A stretch of 50,482 nt of DNA from an uncultured Eubacterium sp. (GTDB lineage Bacteria > Bacillota > Clostridia > Lachnospirales > Lachnospiraceae), in NCBI RefSeq assembly GCF_937958975.1, contig NZ_CALGRE010000043.1, positions 1-50,482 of the forward strand, given 5' to 3'. Of the stretch, positions 1-8,593 are shown in pieces (positions within the stretch are counted from its first letter, which is position 1; each line of letters opens with the position of its first letter). The position numbers and the translations under genes were made by a program. The notes under the pieces are model-generated. The model worked only from the letters and a program-made list of their open reading frames with translations. It did no database searches and was not told where the DNA came from.

Positions 1-32
1 CACTCTTTCCCTACACGACGCTCTTCCGATCT
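1..32. other. Illumina adapter contamination
   Basis: These 32 bases match the 3' end of the Illumina TruSeq universal/read-1 adapter, including the terminal GCTCTTCCGATCT, and lack only its first A. They are not genomic. Genuine coding sequence begins at base 33, so the window starts at an assembled contig end that was not trimmed. Confidence 0.98.
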
Positions 33-361
33 GACCAGCTATGTATGGCTCATACCATCACATTACAGTTCTCGGAAAGGAAGATAAAGAATGTGATAAT
101 ACCTATGATATAGTGGGTTCGCTCTGTGAAAATAATGATAAGTTTGCGATAGACAGAGAATTGCCAAAGATAGATATGGGGGATTATATTTATATCCATG
201 ATACGGGCGCACATGGTTTTGCAATGGGATATAATTACAATGGAAGGCTTCATTCATCAGAATTATTGTTAAAAGAAGATGGAAGTGTAGAAATGATAAG
301 AAGAGCAGAGACACCGAAGGATTACTTTGCAACTTTTGATTTTTGCGACATAATGATGTAA
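33..361 (+). CDS. lysA: Diaminopimelate decarboxylase, C-terminal fragment
   Basis: Diaminopimelate decarboxylase is a PLP enzyme that converts meso-diaminopimelate to lysine and CO2 in the cytoplasm. Only about the last 108 residues are present. The fragment shows the C-terminal barrel signature of the family: PAMYGSYHHI, then VGSLCENNDKF, then the active-site stretch HDTGAHGFAMGYNYNGR, then RRAETPKDYFATFD. The reading frame is open back to the adapter junction (first full codon at 35), so the gene is cut by the contig end and is not a natural truncation. The first methionine at 41 is internal and should not be taken as a start. Confidence 0.93.
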
Positions 362-408
362 CCAATCGGAAGGATTCATTACCTGAGATTGTAGAAAAGT
401 AGGCTTTT

Positions 409-1797
409 ATGAAGAAGATTGTTGGAGATTTATTAAAAAATAGAAATGTTGAAGCTGCATTACAGGAATATTATGGTAAATTTATGGAAATAAATAATAA
501 ATATGCCTACATCAGACTGGCTATGAATTATTATACCTATTATGTAATGCTCTCAGAGAGTGATGGAATCATGCAAAATGATTTCAAGGCAGAAATCGAG
601 TGTATCAATGACATTGTTGAAAAAACAATAAATGAAGATACAGAAGCGGTAGAGAAAGGTATTGTGTCTCTGGAGAAAATCCGTGAAGATATGATAAAAA
701 AAGTAAGGGACATTACCTGTTTTGTAGATAGATATAATATCTATGAATATGTGTTAAACCGTATAGAATATCGATTTAAGGAAACAGATTATCCGTCCGG
801 ATATTCAGATGAAAACTATACGAGGAAAATTATGCAGTTCATTTTAGAAGATGAAGACGGCATGATGATAAATAGCAAGATTAAAGATGTTATTGGACAG
901 CTTCCGATTCGGATGACAAAAAATAAATTTTACGACATGATATCGAACGGATTGACAATTTACAATGATAGTTCCAAAGATAGTGTTGATGATTTTTTAT
1001 ATATGATTAAAACTTCTTCAATGTTAGCTGAGACCAAAACAATGAAAGAAAGTTATCCGTATCTTTCTGAAGCATTTGTCCAATTAAAAAATATTAAATT
1101 TAGAGATTTATCTGAGGAACAGTTTAATGAGGCAAGAGATATTCTGAAACAAATTGCTGCTTACATTGATGAAAAAATGAATGGAGCGATGATGATTCAG
1201 GAAATCGTAAATGACTTGCTGCTTGTCTTATACACACATAAGAAATGTATTTGCGATAATATTGTTAAGGCATGTAAAGAAATTGTAAAAGATACAAATC
1301 TGTTGTTCATGAATAAATTCAGTCCGAAATCTACGGAGGAGATTGAAGATATGTTTGTTATGTTAGAGGGTGAGCAGGAACAATTATATCCAAAACTCTC
1401 CACATATGATATATCAGATGAAATTAAAAGTACCTATTCGGAGAAGATTATAGAGTTAAATCTGAAAGACGAGTACGATATTGTCTATAAGCTGCCAAAG
1501 TTAAATTCAGACAGTATGTTTGTAGACATGAATAAAGAAGAAAATGAGACAATAGCAGGTGAGGCTTATATAGAAGCTGAAAAGAATAAATTATTTGAGG
1601 AATACGGCAGGCTTTTTAAAGAAAACGAAAAAGTGATTAACAGAGCAGTCATGTCAGCCGCGTTATCAGAGTTACCGGTTTTCTTTCATAATATCAGTGA
1701 ACTACAGGATTTTATTTATAATACGCTTTCGGTCTGTACAGATAAAGCAGAAAAATTGGCATGCATTGAGATATTAAATGGTATCATGTATGAATAA
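409..1797 (+). CDS. Conserved-looking hypothetical protein, 462 aa
   Basis: I do not recognise this protein. It is acidic, has no signal peptide or membrane segment, and is probably almost entirely alpha-helical (long Glu/Lys/Ile-rich stretches), so it is likely cytoplasmic. It starts with ATG 48 bases after lysA. The next gene, a short unrecognised one, follows 27 bases downstream on the same strand and then DUF2953 and gerW, which suggests one transcript. No catalytic motif is visible. A structural or adaptor role would fit the composition, but this is a guess. Confidence 0.75.
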   Translation: MKKIVGDLLKNRNVEAALQEYYGKFMEINNKYAYIRLAMNYYTYYVMLSESDGIMQNDFKAEIECINDIVEKTINEDTEAVEKGIVSLEKIREDMIKKVRDITCFVDRYNIYEYVLNRIEYRFKETDYPSGYSDENYTRKIMQFILEDEDGMMINSKIKDVIGQLPIRMTKNKFYDMISNGLTIYNDSSKDSVDDFLYMIKTSSMLAETKTMKESYPYLSEAFVQLKNIKFRDLSEEQFNEARDILKQIAAYIDEKMNGAMMIQEIVNDLLLVLYTHKKCICDNIVKACKEIVKDTNLLFMNKFSPKSTEEIEDMFVMLEGEQEQLYPKLSTYDISDEIKSTYSEKIIELNLKDEYDIVYKLPKLNSDSMFVDMNKEENETIAGEAYIEAEKNKLFEEYGRLFKENEKVINRAVMSAALSELPVFFHNISELQDFIYNTLSVCTDKAEKLACIEILNGIMYE

Positions 1798-1824
1798 AAA
1801 ATGTGAAGGTAGTGGAGTAGTTAT

Positions 1825-2154
1825 ATGAGATGGTACGAAGATTTATATGTCGGCTATAATCTCCTGGATAAAAAGAGACAGGTTATGAGAAAAATAAAAA
1901 ACGGTAAGCCACAGATGAATAAATACGTTATCACTCTGCCACAAAATGACTATGATACACTAGAAATATATCCTTCTAATATTCTGACACAAAAATGGTA
2001 TCTTACTTCAGATATAGTAGTGGTTGGCATCGCTGAGGGCATGGAAGAAGCACTGGATATGATGCAGCTGATAATAATGGATTGTCTCCATGAGACGGGA
2101 GAAATAAAAGTAAAGAAATATATTTTGAGTAAGATGGAAGCAGAGGAAAAGTAG
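1825..2154 (+). CDS. Hypothetical protein, 109 aa
   Basis: This is a small soluble protein I cannot assign. It begins MRWYEDLYVGYNL, has a basic central stretch (KKRQVMRKIKNGK) and a mixed alpha/beta pattern, and lacks membrane segments. It lies 27 bases after the 462-aa gene and only 3 bases before the DUF2953 gene, so co-transcription and possibly translational coupling with the DUF2953/gerW pair are likely. There is no visible catalytic motif. Confidence 0.72.
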   Translation: MRWYEDLYVGYNLLDKKRQVMRKIKNGKPQMNKYVITLPQNDYDTLEIYPSNILTQKWYLTSDIVVVGIAEGMEEALDMMQLIIMDCLHETGEIKVKKYILSKMEAEEK

Positions 2155-2157
2155 CCT

Positions 2158-3027
2158 ATGATACATATATTGTTATTGATTTTAAAAATAATCGGAATCG
2201 TATTATTGGCAGTGATTTTTCTTGTGTTGTTACTGTTGTTCTATCCTGTGACGTATAAAATGAAAGGAGTTGTCCGCAAAAATGATTATCAAATCAAAAT
2301 ATCAGCAGGATGGCTCTTTCAAATAATACACTTTAAATTATTAGCAGATAATGAAGGATGGCAGTTTTTTTTAAAAGTATTTGGAATATCGATTGTAAAA
2401 TATCCTCAGAAAAGAAAAAAGAAAGAAGATATACAAAAGACAGATATCAAAAAAAAGAGTGAAGATTCCTTTGAACAAGAGGTGAAAGAAGACGGTGAGG
2501 AAATCTTAGATAAGATATTACAAATCAGAGAAGGCAAAGTTGAGGAAGAAAAAAAGACAGAAAGTAAAAAACAAAATAATAATATAATAATAAAAATACA
2601 AAAGTTTCTTATATATTTGTTTTTAAAGATAAAAAATCTTGTTTTGAATATCAAAGCAAAAAAAGATAAGATAATTGAAATAAAAAAATTCATATCGGCA
2701 AATACTACAAAAGAGGCATATCATTATGCTAAAAAAATATTGTTTCAAGTAATAAAACATATTTCTCCGGCAAAAATCAGAGGAAGAATCCATTACGGAT
2801 TTGATATGCCGGATATCACAGGAAAAACACTTGGTCATATTGCTATAATATTTGGGATGTTTCATATAAATCCGAAACATATAAGGATTGCCCCCGATTT
2901 TAATCATAAAGTTTTTGAGGGTGATATCAGCTTGAAAGGGCATGTAATGGCTGGTGTAATTGTATTTTATTTGTTTCAATTATATCGGAAAAAGGAAATT
3001 CGTGATATTATAAAGAAAATTAGTTAG
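2158..3027 (+). CDS. DUF2953 membrane protein (YtfI-like)
   Basis: The protein has one strongly hydrophobic N-terminal segment (about residues 4-30), then a domain of the DUF2953 type, interrupted by a very Lys/Glu-rich low-complexity linker at about residues 84-146. The C-terminal part contains the typical IRGRIHYGFDMPDITGKTLG stretch. In Bacillus, YtfI (DUF2953) sits directly before the spore germination protein YtfJ/GerW, and the same order is seen here with a 10-base gap to gerW. Known for the family: sporulation-associated, biochemical role unknown. The function is inferred from gene order. Confidence 0.8.
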   Translation: MIHILLLILKIIGIVLLAVIFLVLLLLFYPVTYKMKGVVRKNDYQIKISAGWLFQIIHFKLLADNEGWQFFLKVFGISIVKYPQKRKKKEDIQKTDIKKKSEDSFEQEVKEDGEEILDKILQIREGKVEEEKKTESKKQNNNIIIKIQKFLIYLFLKIKNLVLNIKAKKDKIIEIKKFISANTTKEAYHYAKKILFQVIKHISPAKIRGRIHYGFDMPDITGKTLGHIAIIFGMFHINPKHIRIAPDFNHKVFEGDISLKGHVMAGVIVFYLFQLYRKKEIRDIIKKIS

Positions 3028-3037
3028 GAGGCATAAT

Positions 3038-3397
3038 ATGTCAGAAAACAAAAAGGCTACAGACGATTTGTTAAAGGCTATGGAACAGTTTATTACTACA
3101 AAGTCAGTTGTCGGTGAACCGGTGGTTGTCGGTGAAACAATCATACTTCCGATGGCGGATGTTTCTTTTGGAATGGGAATTGGTACATTCTCAAAGGGTG
3201 ATAATGGTACAGGCGGTGTTGGTGGAAAAATTACACCAAGTGCAGTTCTCGTAATAAAGAATGGTTCGTCTAAACTGATTAGTGTTAAGGAACAGGACGG
3301 ATTCGCAAGAATTATCGATATGGTTCCTGATATTGTAAATAAATTTACAAATAAGAGTGATGATGATTTTGAAGAAACAGAAGGGACAAATGATTAA
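3038..3397 (+). CDS. gerW: Sporulation/germination protein GerW (YtfJ family)
   Basis: This 119-aa protein matches the GerW/YtfJ family, a small spore protein of Firmicutes needed for normal lysozyme-type germination. Visible features are the N-terminal helix (DDLLKAMEQF), the VVGEPVVVGETIILPMADV strand region, and the glycine-rich core FGMGIGTFSKGDNGTGGVGGK at about residues 44-65, with an acidic tail. An AGGAGG ribosome-binding site lies just before the ATG. Its presence points to an endospore-forming lineage. It pairs with the DUF2953 gene immediately upstream. Confidence 0.9.
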   Translation: MSENKKATDDLLKAMEQFITTKSVVGEPVVVGETIILPMADVSFGMGIGTFSKGDNGTGGVGGKITPSAVLVIKNGSSKLISVKEQDGFARIIDMVPDIVNKFTNKSDDDFEETEGTND

Positions 3398-3476
3398 TAT
3401 ATTGTTATTTCTACAGTAAAAATAATCATATCAATGCATAAGATATAACATAATAGAAAAAAAGTTAGGAAGAGAT

Positions 3477-3620
3477 ATGCATAAATTATGTGGTTTTGCC
3501 TTGTTTTGGCTTGCGGTGGGAATGACATTGTCATTGCTGATAGAGAGTACATTTTTTGTGGTTTGTATAATTGTTATATGTCTGCTTGCAGGCTTTAATT
3601 TATTTTGTTCAAAACCATAG
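3477..3620 (+). CDS. Small hydrophobic membrane peptide, 47 aa
   Basis: This short reading frame has ATG at 3477, an AGGAAG-type ribosome-binding site at about 3467-3472, and TAG at 3620. The peptide starts MHKLCGFALFWLAVGM, has two hydrophobic stretches (about residues 5-21 and 26-41) and ends NLFCSKP. The pattern resembles small membrane proteins that I believe recur in Lachnospiraceae, but I cannot name a family. The next gene, metF, starts 28 bases further on. It is supported by its ribosome-binding site and membrane-protein composition. The function is unknown. Confidence 0.6.
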   Translation: MHKLCGFALFWLAVGMTLSLLIESTFFVVCIIVICLLAGFNLFCSKP

Positions 3621-3647
3621 AATGAAAGTACAGATAAGGAGAAGAAT

Positions 3648-4523
3648 GTGAATACAACAGAACTATTTCATAAAAAAACAGTGTTCTCTTTTGAGGTGTT
3701 TCCTCCCAAAAGAGAAAGTGGAGTAGAAACGATATATCGCACATTAGAGGAATTAAGAGAGTTACAACCTGATTTTATCAGTGTAACTTATGGTGCAGGC
3801 GGCAGCGGTGTGGCAAATGCTACAACGATTGATTTGTGTTCAAAGATTAAGAATGAATATGGAATCGAGACAATTGCTCATTTATCCTGTCTATATAATA
3901 CGAAAGAAAGTATTGATGCTATTCTTGGACAATTACAGGAAAAGGGAATAGACAATATATTAGCGCTCCGTGGAGATGTGAATCCTGATTACGAGGTAAA
4001 AAAAGATTTTAAATATGCTTCGGAATTAACAGAGTATATTATGTCAAAAAATATGGGATTTCATGTATCCGGCGCCTGTTATCCGGAGGTACATCAGGAA
4101 GTTGACAATATGATTACGGATATTAAAAATCTCAAGAAAAAAGTAGAGGCAGGAGCAGAGCATTTAATTTCTCAGCTATTTTTTGATAATCGTGCGTTCT
4201 ATGATTTTATTGATAAAGTAAGGATTGCCGGAATTGATGTGCCGGTGGAAGCCGGAATTATGCCTGTAACAAATAAAAAACAGATAGAGAGAATGGTTTC
4301 TATGTGTGGAGCCAGTATTCCGGCAAAGCTATCCAAGGTATTGCAGAAGTTTGGTGATAATCCTGTTGCCATGCGTGATGCAGGGATTTCTTATGCAGTA
4401 AACCAGATTATTGATTTGGTGGCAAATGGTGTAGATGGAGTTCATATCTATACGATGAATGATCCCTATGTGGCTAGAAAAATTACAGAAAGTGTCGAGA
4501 GTATTATAAAAAACGATAAATAG
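3648..4523 (+). CDS. metF: Methylenetetrahydrofolate reductase
   Basis: MetF reduces 5,10-methylene-THF to 5-methyl-THF with a flavin, supplying the methyl group for methionine synthesis. At 291 aa it has the normal bacterial length. Family marks are FSFEVFPPKRESG near the N-terminus, ISVTYGAGGSG, ALRGD, and QLFFDNRAFYDF in the TIM barrel. Translation starts at GTG 3648 behind an AAGGAG site. The ATG at 3646 is in another frame. It is followed by the MetH reactivation gene and metH, so reductase, reactivation protein and methyltransferase form one methionine operon. I found no SAM riboswitch upstream. Confidence 0.95.
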   Translation: MNTTELFHKKTVFSFEVFPPKRESGVETIYRTLEELRELQPDFISVTYGAGGSGVANATTIDLCSKIKNEYGIETIAHLSCLYNTKESIDAILGQLQEKGIDNILALRGDVNPDYEVKKDFKYASELTEYIMSKNMGFHVSGACYPEVHQEVDNMITDIKNLKKKVEAGAEHLISQLFFDNRAFYDFIDKVRIAGIDVPVEAGIMPVTNKKQIERMVSMCGASIPAKLSKVLQKFGDNPVAMRDAGISYAVNQIIDLVANGVDGVHIYTMNDPYVARKITESVESIIKNDK

Positions 4524-4551
4524 TGATATATATTTCACAAATAAGGAAAAG

Positions 4552-5229
4552 ATGAAGAGAGAAAGAAATATTGTAATTGAAGATATAAACTATAGTGAAG
4601 CTCTTAGATATTTGGGGATGGGAGACCGTGCTCCGGATGAAACGACAAAAGAGCTTCTTTTGTTATGCGGGGAACAATTACGAAAAGTAATAGAACCAAA
4701 GTTTATTTATAAAGTTTTTGAGTTGGAGAAGGGGCAGATACCCGGCTGCGCATTTAGATTGCAGGGACAGGCAATAGCGAGACACTTAGAAAATTGCGAG
4801 AAGGTTGTGTTTATGTGTGCCACGCTGTCAGCAAATGTAGACTTGCTTTTACGGAAAAAACAGATTACAGGTATGGCGGAAGCTATGATTACAGACAGTC
4901 TGGCATCAGCAATTGTGGAGCAGGTTTGTGATAAGGCGGAAGAAATCATATTAAAAGATTTTATGGAATATGAACATACCTGGCGGTTTGGATTAGGATA
5001 TGATGATTTTCCTTTAAGTGGCCAAAAACAGTTTTTAGAAGTATTGGATGCTCCAAAACGTATTGGCGTATGCGTAAATAGTAGTATGATGCTGACACCT
5101 ACAAAATCAGTTACCTGTGTAATAGGTTTAGGACATAATTTAAAAGTTTCCAGTAAGAAAAGTTGTGATTTATGCAGCTTTAGAGAGAAGTGTCAGTTTA
5201 GAAAGGAAGGGAAAAGCTGTGGCAGATAG
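4552..5229 (+). CDS. Stand-alone MetH reactivation-domain protein
   Basis: This 225-aa protein resembles the vitamin B12-dependent methionine synthase activation domain, which in classical MetH is the C-terminal part that binds SAM and re-methylates oxidised cobalamin. Here it is a separate gene overlapping metH by 11 bases, and the downstream MetH lacks this domain, so the two probably act together. The C-terminus carries four cysteines (205, 208, 214, 223; pattern CX2CX5CX8C), which could bind a metal or iron-sulfur cluster; this is an inference. The assignment rests on context and on stretches such as AMITDSLASAIVEQVCDKAE and RFGLGYDDFPLSGQ. Confidence 0.87.
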   Translation: MKRERNIVIEDINYSEALRYLGMGDRAPDETTKELLLLCGEQLRKVIEPKFIYKVFELEKGQIPGCAFRLQGQAIARHLENCEKVVFMCATLSANVDLLLRKKQITGMAEAMITDSLASAIVEQVCDKAEEIILKDFMEYEHTWRFGLGYDDFPLSGQKQFLEVLDAPKRIGVCVNSSMMLTPTKSVTCVIGLGHNLKVSSKKSCDLCSFREKCQFRKEGKSCGR

Positions 5230-7648
5230 ACAAATATTTAATAAAGATTATATATTACTTGATGGAGCAATGGGAACAATGCTTCAAAAAAAAGGCATGG
5301 AGGTTGGTACAGTTCCGGAAACGCTGAATATTTTAAAACCTGATTGGATTATTGACATTCATAAAAGTTATATAGAGGCGGGGGCGGATATTATTTATGC
5401 CAATACTTTTGGAGCAAACCGATATAAAATGGAAAATACCGGATATAGTGTCAAAGAGTTAATTGGTGCAGCCGTTAAAAATGCCAAAGAAGCAGCCAAG
5501 GGAACAGATACCCTTGTGGCTCTTGATTTAGGCCCTATAGGACAATTGCTGGAGCCTACCGGAAGTCTTACATTTGAGGAGGCATATGACATATATGCTG
5601 AAGAGGTAGAAGCGGGAAAAGAGGCGGATGTTATTGTAATAGAGACGATGACGGATTTGTTAGAGACAAAAGCAGCAGTATTAGCTGCAAAAGAAAATAC
5701 AGATTTGCCGGTGATAACAACGATGACCTTTGAGGAGAATAAAAGAACATTTACAGGTTGTTCAGTGTCTGCAATGTGTCTTACACTGCAGGGGCTTCAT
5801 GTGGATGCACTTGGTGTAAATTGTTCACTGGGACCCAAAGATTTACTTCCGATTGTAGAGGAAATTTCCCGATGGACAAACTTACCGATAGTGGTAAAGG
5901 CAAATGCAGGTCTTCCTGACCCGGTAACAAATACATATAATGTATCGGCAGACGAATTTGCAGTTGTATGTAAGGAAATGCTGAAATATGGAGTAAAGGT
6001 TTTGGGTGGATGTTGTGGAACAAACCCGGATTATATTATGGCATTGAAATCTATGTTGGAGCAGGCAAAAGCGAGTGGAGAGTTAAAGAAAAATGTAGAG
6101 AGTAAGAGGCTTGCTGTTTGTTCCCCACTTAAGACTGTAGTCATAAATCAGCCGAGAATTATCGGTGAAAGAATTAATCCTACCGGAAAAAAGAGGTTTA
6201 AACAGGCTTTGATAGACAACGATATGGATTATATTTTAGGACAAGCGATTGAACAGGTGGAAGGTGGAGCAGATATTCTGGATGTAAACGTGGGATTGCC
6301 ACAGATTGATGAAAGAAAAATGATGGTAAAAACAGTGAAAGCACTCCAGGCAATTGTAGATGTTCCACTACAGATAGATTCTACAAAACCCGAAGTGTTA
6401 GAGGCAGCTCTTAGAGTGTATAATGGGAAACCGATTGTAAATTCTGTAAACGGTGAGGATAAAGTTTTAGATACGATACTTCCGGTAGTGTCCAAGTATG
6501 GCGCCGCCGTAATTGGTTTGGCACTTGACGAAAACGGTATTCCTGATAGTGCAGAGGGAAGAGTGGCCATAGCTGAAAAAATTATGAATAGGGCATTATC
6601 TTATGGTATTCCAAAAGAAGACATTATTATAGACTGTCTTACGCTTACAGTATCGGCAGAACAGAAAGCGGCGGGAGAGACTCTTAGAGCATTGAATATC
6701 GTAAAAAACGAATTGGGACTTAGGACAGTTCTGGGAGTTTCGAATATTTCTTTTGGTCTTCCAAATCGTGAAATCGTTAATAAAACGTTCCTTACAATGG
6801 CGCTTCACAGTGGACTTGATTTACCTATTATCAATCCAAATGTTTCAGCTATGGTTTGGGCTGTCAAGACATACAATGTATTGGCAGCAATTGATGAAAA
6901 TGCGATGGATTTTATTGAGTATTCGAATCATAATCCAATTGATACGACTGTTGTGGGAAAAAAAATCACGGCAAATAATATACAGGCAGTCGGAAGTACA
7001 GTTGCCAGTCTTGGTTCTAAAGAGGCTGATATGATTTTACACGCTATGGAAACAGGAATGAAAAATGATGGTCGGAATATCACGAAACAAGTTTTGAAAA
7101 AGACAGAGGCAATGGAAATTATTAATGGGATGTTGATACCAGCATTAGACGTTATTGGTGATAAGTTTGAAAAAGGAACAATTTTTCTTCCACAGTTGAT
7201 TTTAGCTGCAGATGTGGCAAAGGAATGTTTTGATGAGATTAAAACCTATTTGGCAAACCATGGAACTGCTTCAGAGAGTAAAGGAAAGATTATTGTTGCG
7301 ACGGTCAAAGGCGATATCCATGACATTGGAAAGAATATTGTAAAAGTAATCCTCGAAAACTATGGATTTGACGTGATAGATTTAGGGCGTGACGTGGAGC
7401 CGATGGTAATTGTAAATTCTGCCTTGGATAATAACGTACATTTGGTAGGTTTGTCTGCGCTTATGACAACCACATTGGGGTCCATGGAAGAGACGATTCG
7501 ATTATTAAGGGAAAACCATGTAGATTGTAAAGTGATGGTAGGAGGTGCAGTTCTGACGGAAGACTATGCAATGCAAATTGGTGCGGATTTTTATGCAAAA
7601 GATGCGAAGATGAGCGCTGATATTGCAAAGGAAGTCCTGTGCAGCTAA
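5219..7648 (+). CDS. metH: Cobalamin-dependent methionine synthase, short form
   Basis: MetH transfers the methyl group of methyl-THF through cobalamin to homocysteine. Domain order in the 809-aa protein is: homocysteine/zinc domain (about 1-290, with Cys202, Cys265 and Cys266 as zinc ligands, the same 63-residue spacing as in E. coli MetH), pterin-binding barrel (about 310-580, starting RIIGERINPTGK), then cobalamin cap and Rossmann domain with the DxHxxG motif in GDIHDIGKN (axial His701). The C-terminal reactivation domain is absent and is encoded by the preceding gene. I chose GTG 5219 because AAGGAAGG lies about 9 bases upstream and homology begins there. An earlier in-frame start at 5165 would only add residues inside the previous gene. 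Confidence 0.95.
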   Translation: MADRQIFNKDYILLDGAMGTMLQKKGMEVGTVPETLNILKPDWIIDIHKSYIEAGADIIYANTFGANRYKMENTGYSVKELIGAAVKNAKEAAKGTDTLVALDLGPIGQLLEPTGSLTFEEAYDIYAEEVEAGKEADVIVIETMTDLLETKAAVLAAKENTDLPVITTMTFEENKRTFTGCSVSAMCLTLQGLHVDALGVNCSLGPKDLLPIVEEISRWTNLPIVVKANAGLPDPVTNTYNVSADEFAVVCKEMLKYGVKVLGGCCGTNPDYIMALKSMLEQAKASGELKKNVESKRLAVCSPLKTVVINQPRIIGERINPTGKKRFKQALIDNDMDYILGQAIEQVEGGADILDVNVGLPQIDERKMMVKTVKALQAIVDVPLQIDSTKPEVLEAALRVYNGKPIVNSVNGEDKVLDTILPVVSKYGAAVIGLALDENGIPDSAEGRVAIAEKIMNRALSYGIPKEDIIIDCLTLTVSAEQKAAGETLRALNIVKNELGLRTVLGVSNISFGLPNREIVNKTFLTMALHSGLDLPIINPNVSAMVWAVKTYNVLAAIDENAMDFIEYSNHNPIDTTVVGKKITANNIQAVGSTVASLGSKEADMILHAMETGMKNDGRNITKQVLKKTEAMEIINGMLIPALDVIGDKFEKGTIFLPQLILAADVAKECFDEIKTYLANHGTASESKGKIIVATVKGDIHDIGKNIVKVILENYGFDVIDLGRDVEPMVIVNSALDNNVHLVGLSALMTTTLGSMEETIRLLRENHVDCKVMVGGAVLTEDYAMQIGADFYAKDAKMSADIAKEVLCS

Positions 7649-7676
7649 GTGAAGGGCAAAGTTTTTAAAAAAAGGG

Positions 7677-7705
7677 TTGCAATTTGTTTTTCATTTTGAT
7701 AAAAT
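7677..7705 (+). promoter_or_regulatory. Sigma-A-type promoter for rpmB
   Basis: TTGCAA and TAAAAT are separated by 17 bases, about 60 bases before the rpmB start. This is close to the vegetative consensus and is the only convincing promoter in the metH-rpmB gap. Confidence 0.65.
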
Positions 7706-7765
7706 GTCCTTTGTGTCAGGTCAATGAAGAAGTTTGACCTAATTTGTACAAAGGGAGGTGCTATT

Positions 7766-7951
7766 ATGGCGAAATGTAGTATTTGCGGTAAGGGTGCTCA
7801 TTTTGGAAACGCTGTGAGCCATTCACATAGACGTTCAAATAAAATGTGGAAATCAAACGTAAAGTCTGTTAAGGTTAAAACAGAAGGCGGAGCAAAGAAA
7901 ATGTATGTTTGCACATCTTGTTTAAGATCAGGAAAAGTAGAAAGAGCATAG
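7766..7951 (+). CDS. rpmB: 50S ribosomal protein L28
   Basis: L28 is a 61-aa component of the large ribosomal subunit. The sequence starts MAKCSICGKGAHFGNAVSHSHRRSN and ends with a second cysteine pair (VCTSC), so this is the zinc-ribbon (C+) form with CxxC...CxxC. ATG 7766 is preceded by GGGAGGTG. An upstream in-frame start at 7724 lacks a ribosome-binding site and is rejected. It is monocistronic, between a good promoter and a terminator. Confidence 0.96.
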   Translation: MAKCSICGKGAHFGNAVSHSHRRSNKMWKSNVKSVKVKTEGGAKKMYVCTSCLRSGKVERA

Positions 7952-7977
7952 TTTAAGGTTCGAACTAGGCATAAATA

Positions 7978-8026
7978 AAAGAAAGAGCGGATAAGAGATA
8001 TTCCTTATGTCTGCTCTTTCTTTGCG
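7978..8026 (+). terminator. Rho-independent terminator after rpmB
   Basis: A long hairpin with arms AAAGAAAGAGC and GCTCTTTCTTT closes over an inner GGATAAG/CTTAT pairing and lies 27 bases after the rpmB stop. Confidence 0.8.
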
Positions 8027-8104
8027 TTAGAATTGAATTCCCGTTTAAAAATTGTTAACAAAACCTTCATATAAAAATGTCTTTTATTTTTATGGTAAAA
8101 ATAG

Positions 8105-8110
8105 TATAAT
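8105..8110 (+). promoter_or_regulatory. Probable -10 element for the Asp23/fakA operon
   Basis: A perfect TATAAT lies 95 bases before the Asp23-family start. The matching -35 (TTTTAT at 8082-8087, spacing 17) is weak, so only the -10 is called. Confidence 0.45.
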
Positions 8111-8204
8111 AAACTAGATTGTGTAAAATAAAATTTCATTCGTTTAACTTTTATGTTAGTGAGAATAATATAATTAAAGTTACTATAAAATGGGAGGTAC
8201 TTAT

Positions 8205-8564
8205 ATGAAAGGAAAAATGAACACTGATTTAGGTCAGATACTTATCAGCCCGGATGTTATTGCAAAATATGCCGGAGAGACGGCTTATGAATGCTTTGGT
8301 ATTGTGGGCATGGCTATGGTGAGCGTGAAAGACGGTCTTGTAAGACTTCTAAAAAAAGACAGTTCTACAAAGGGCATTAACGTTTCCATTGACGAAAATA
8401 ATGAGATTTCAATTGATTTTCACATTATTGTGGCGTACGGTGTAAATATTGCCACAATCGCTGATAATATTATCTCTAGTGTAAAATATAAAATAGAAGA
8501 ATTTACAGGAATGAAAGTAAAAAAAGTAAATATATATGTTGAAGGAGTAAGAACAATAGACTAA
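8205..8564 (+). CDS. Asp23/Gls24 family (YloU-like) protein
   Basis: This 119-aa protein belongs to the Asp23/Gls24 envelope-stress family, small cytoplasmic proteins that associate with the membrane. Family features are the N-terminal LGQILISPDVIAKYAGETAYECFGIVGMA and the central IDFHIIVAYGVNIATIADNI. ATG 8205 is preferred over the ATG at 8190 because GGGAGG (8192-8197) lies between them at correct spacing for 8205. The FakA-like gene follows 29 bases later. This YloU-YloV order is conserved in Firmicutes, often beside rpmB as here. Confidence 0.92.
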   Translation: MKGKMNTDLGQILISPDVIAKYAGETAYECFGIVGMAMVSVKDGLVRLLKKDSSTKGINVSIDENNEISIDFHIIVAYGVNIATIADNIISSVKYKIEEFTGMKVKKVNIYVEGVRTID

Positions 8565-8593
8565 TATTCACTTACCCTCAGGAGGATAAAAAT

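Noticed and set aside
3398..3647. SAM or cobalamin riboswitch before the methionine operon
   Set aside because: I found none of the conserved core elements; the gap holds a small ORF and no strong hairpin.
5165..5218. Upstream start for metH
   Set aside because: It would lie inside the preceding gene with no ribosome-binding site, and homology begins after 5219.
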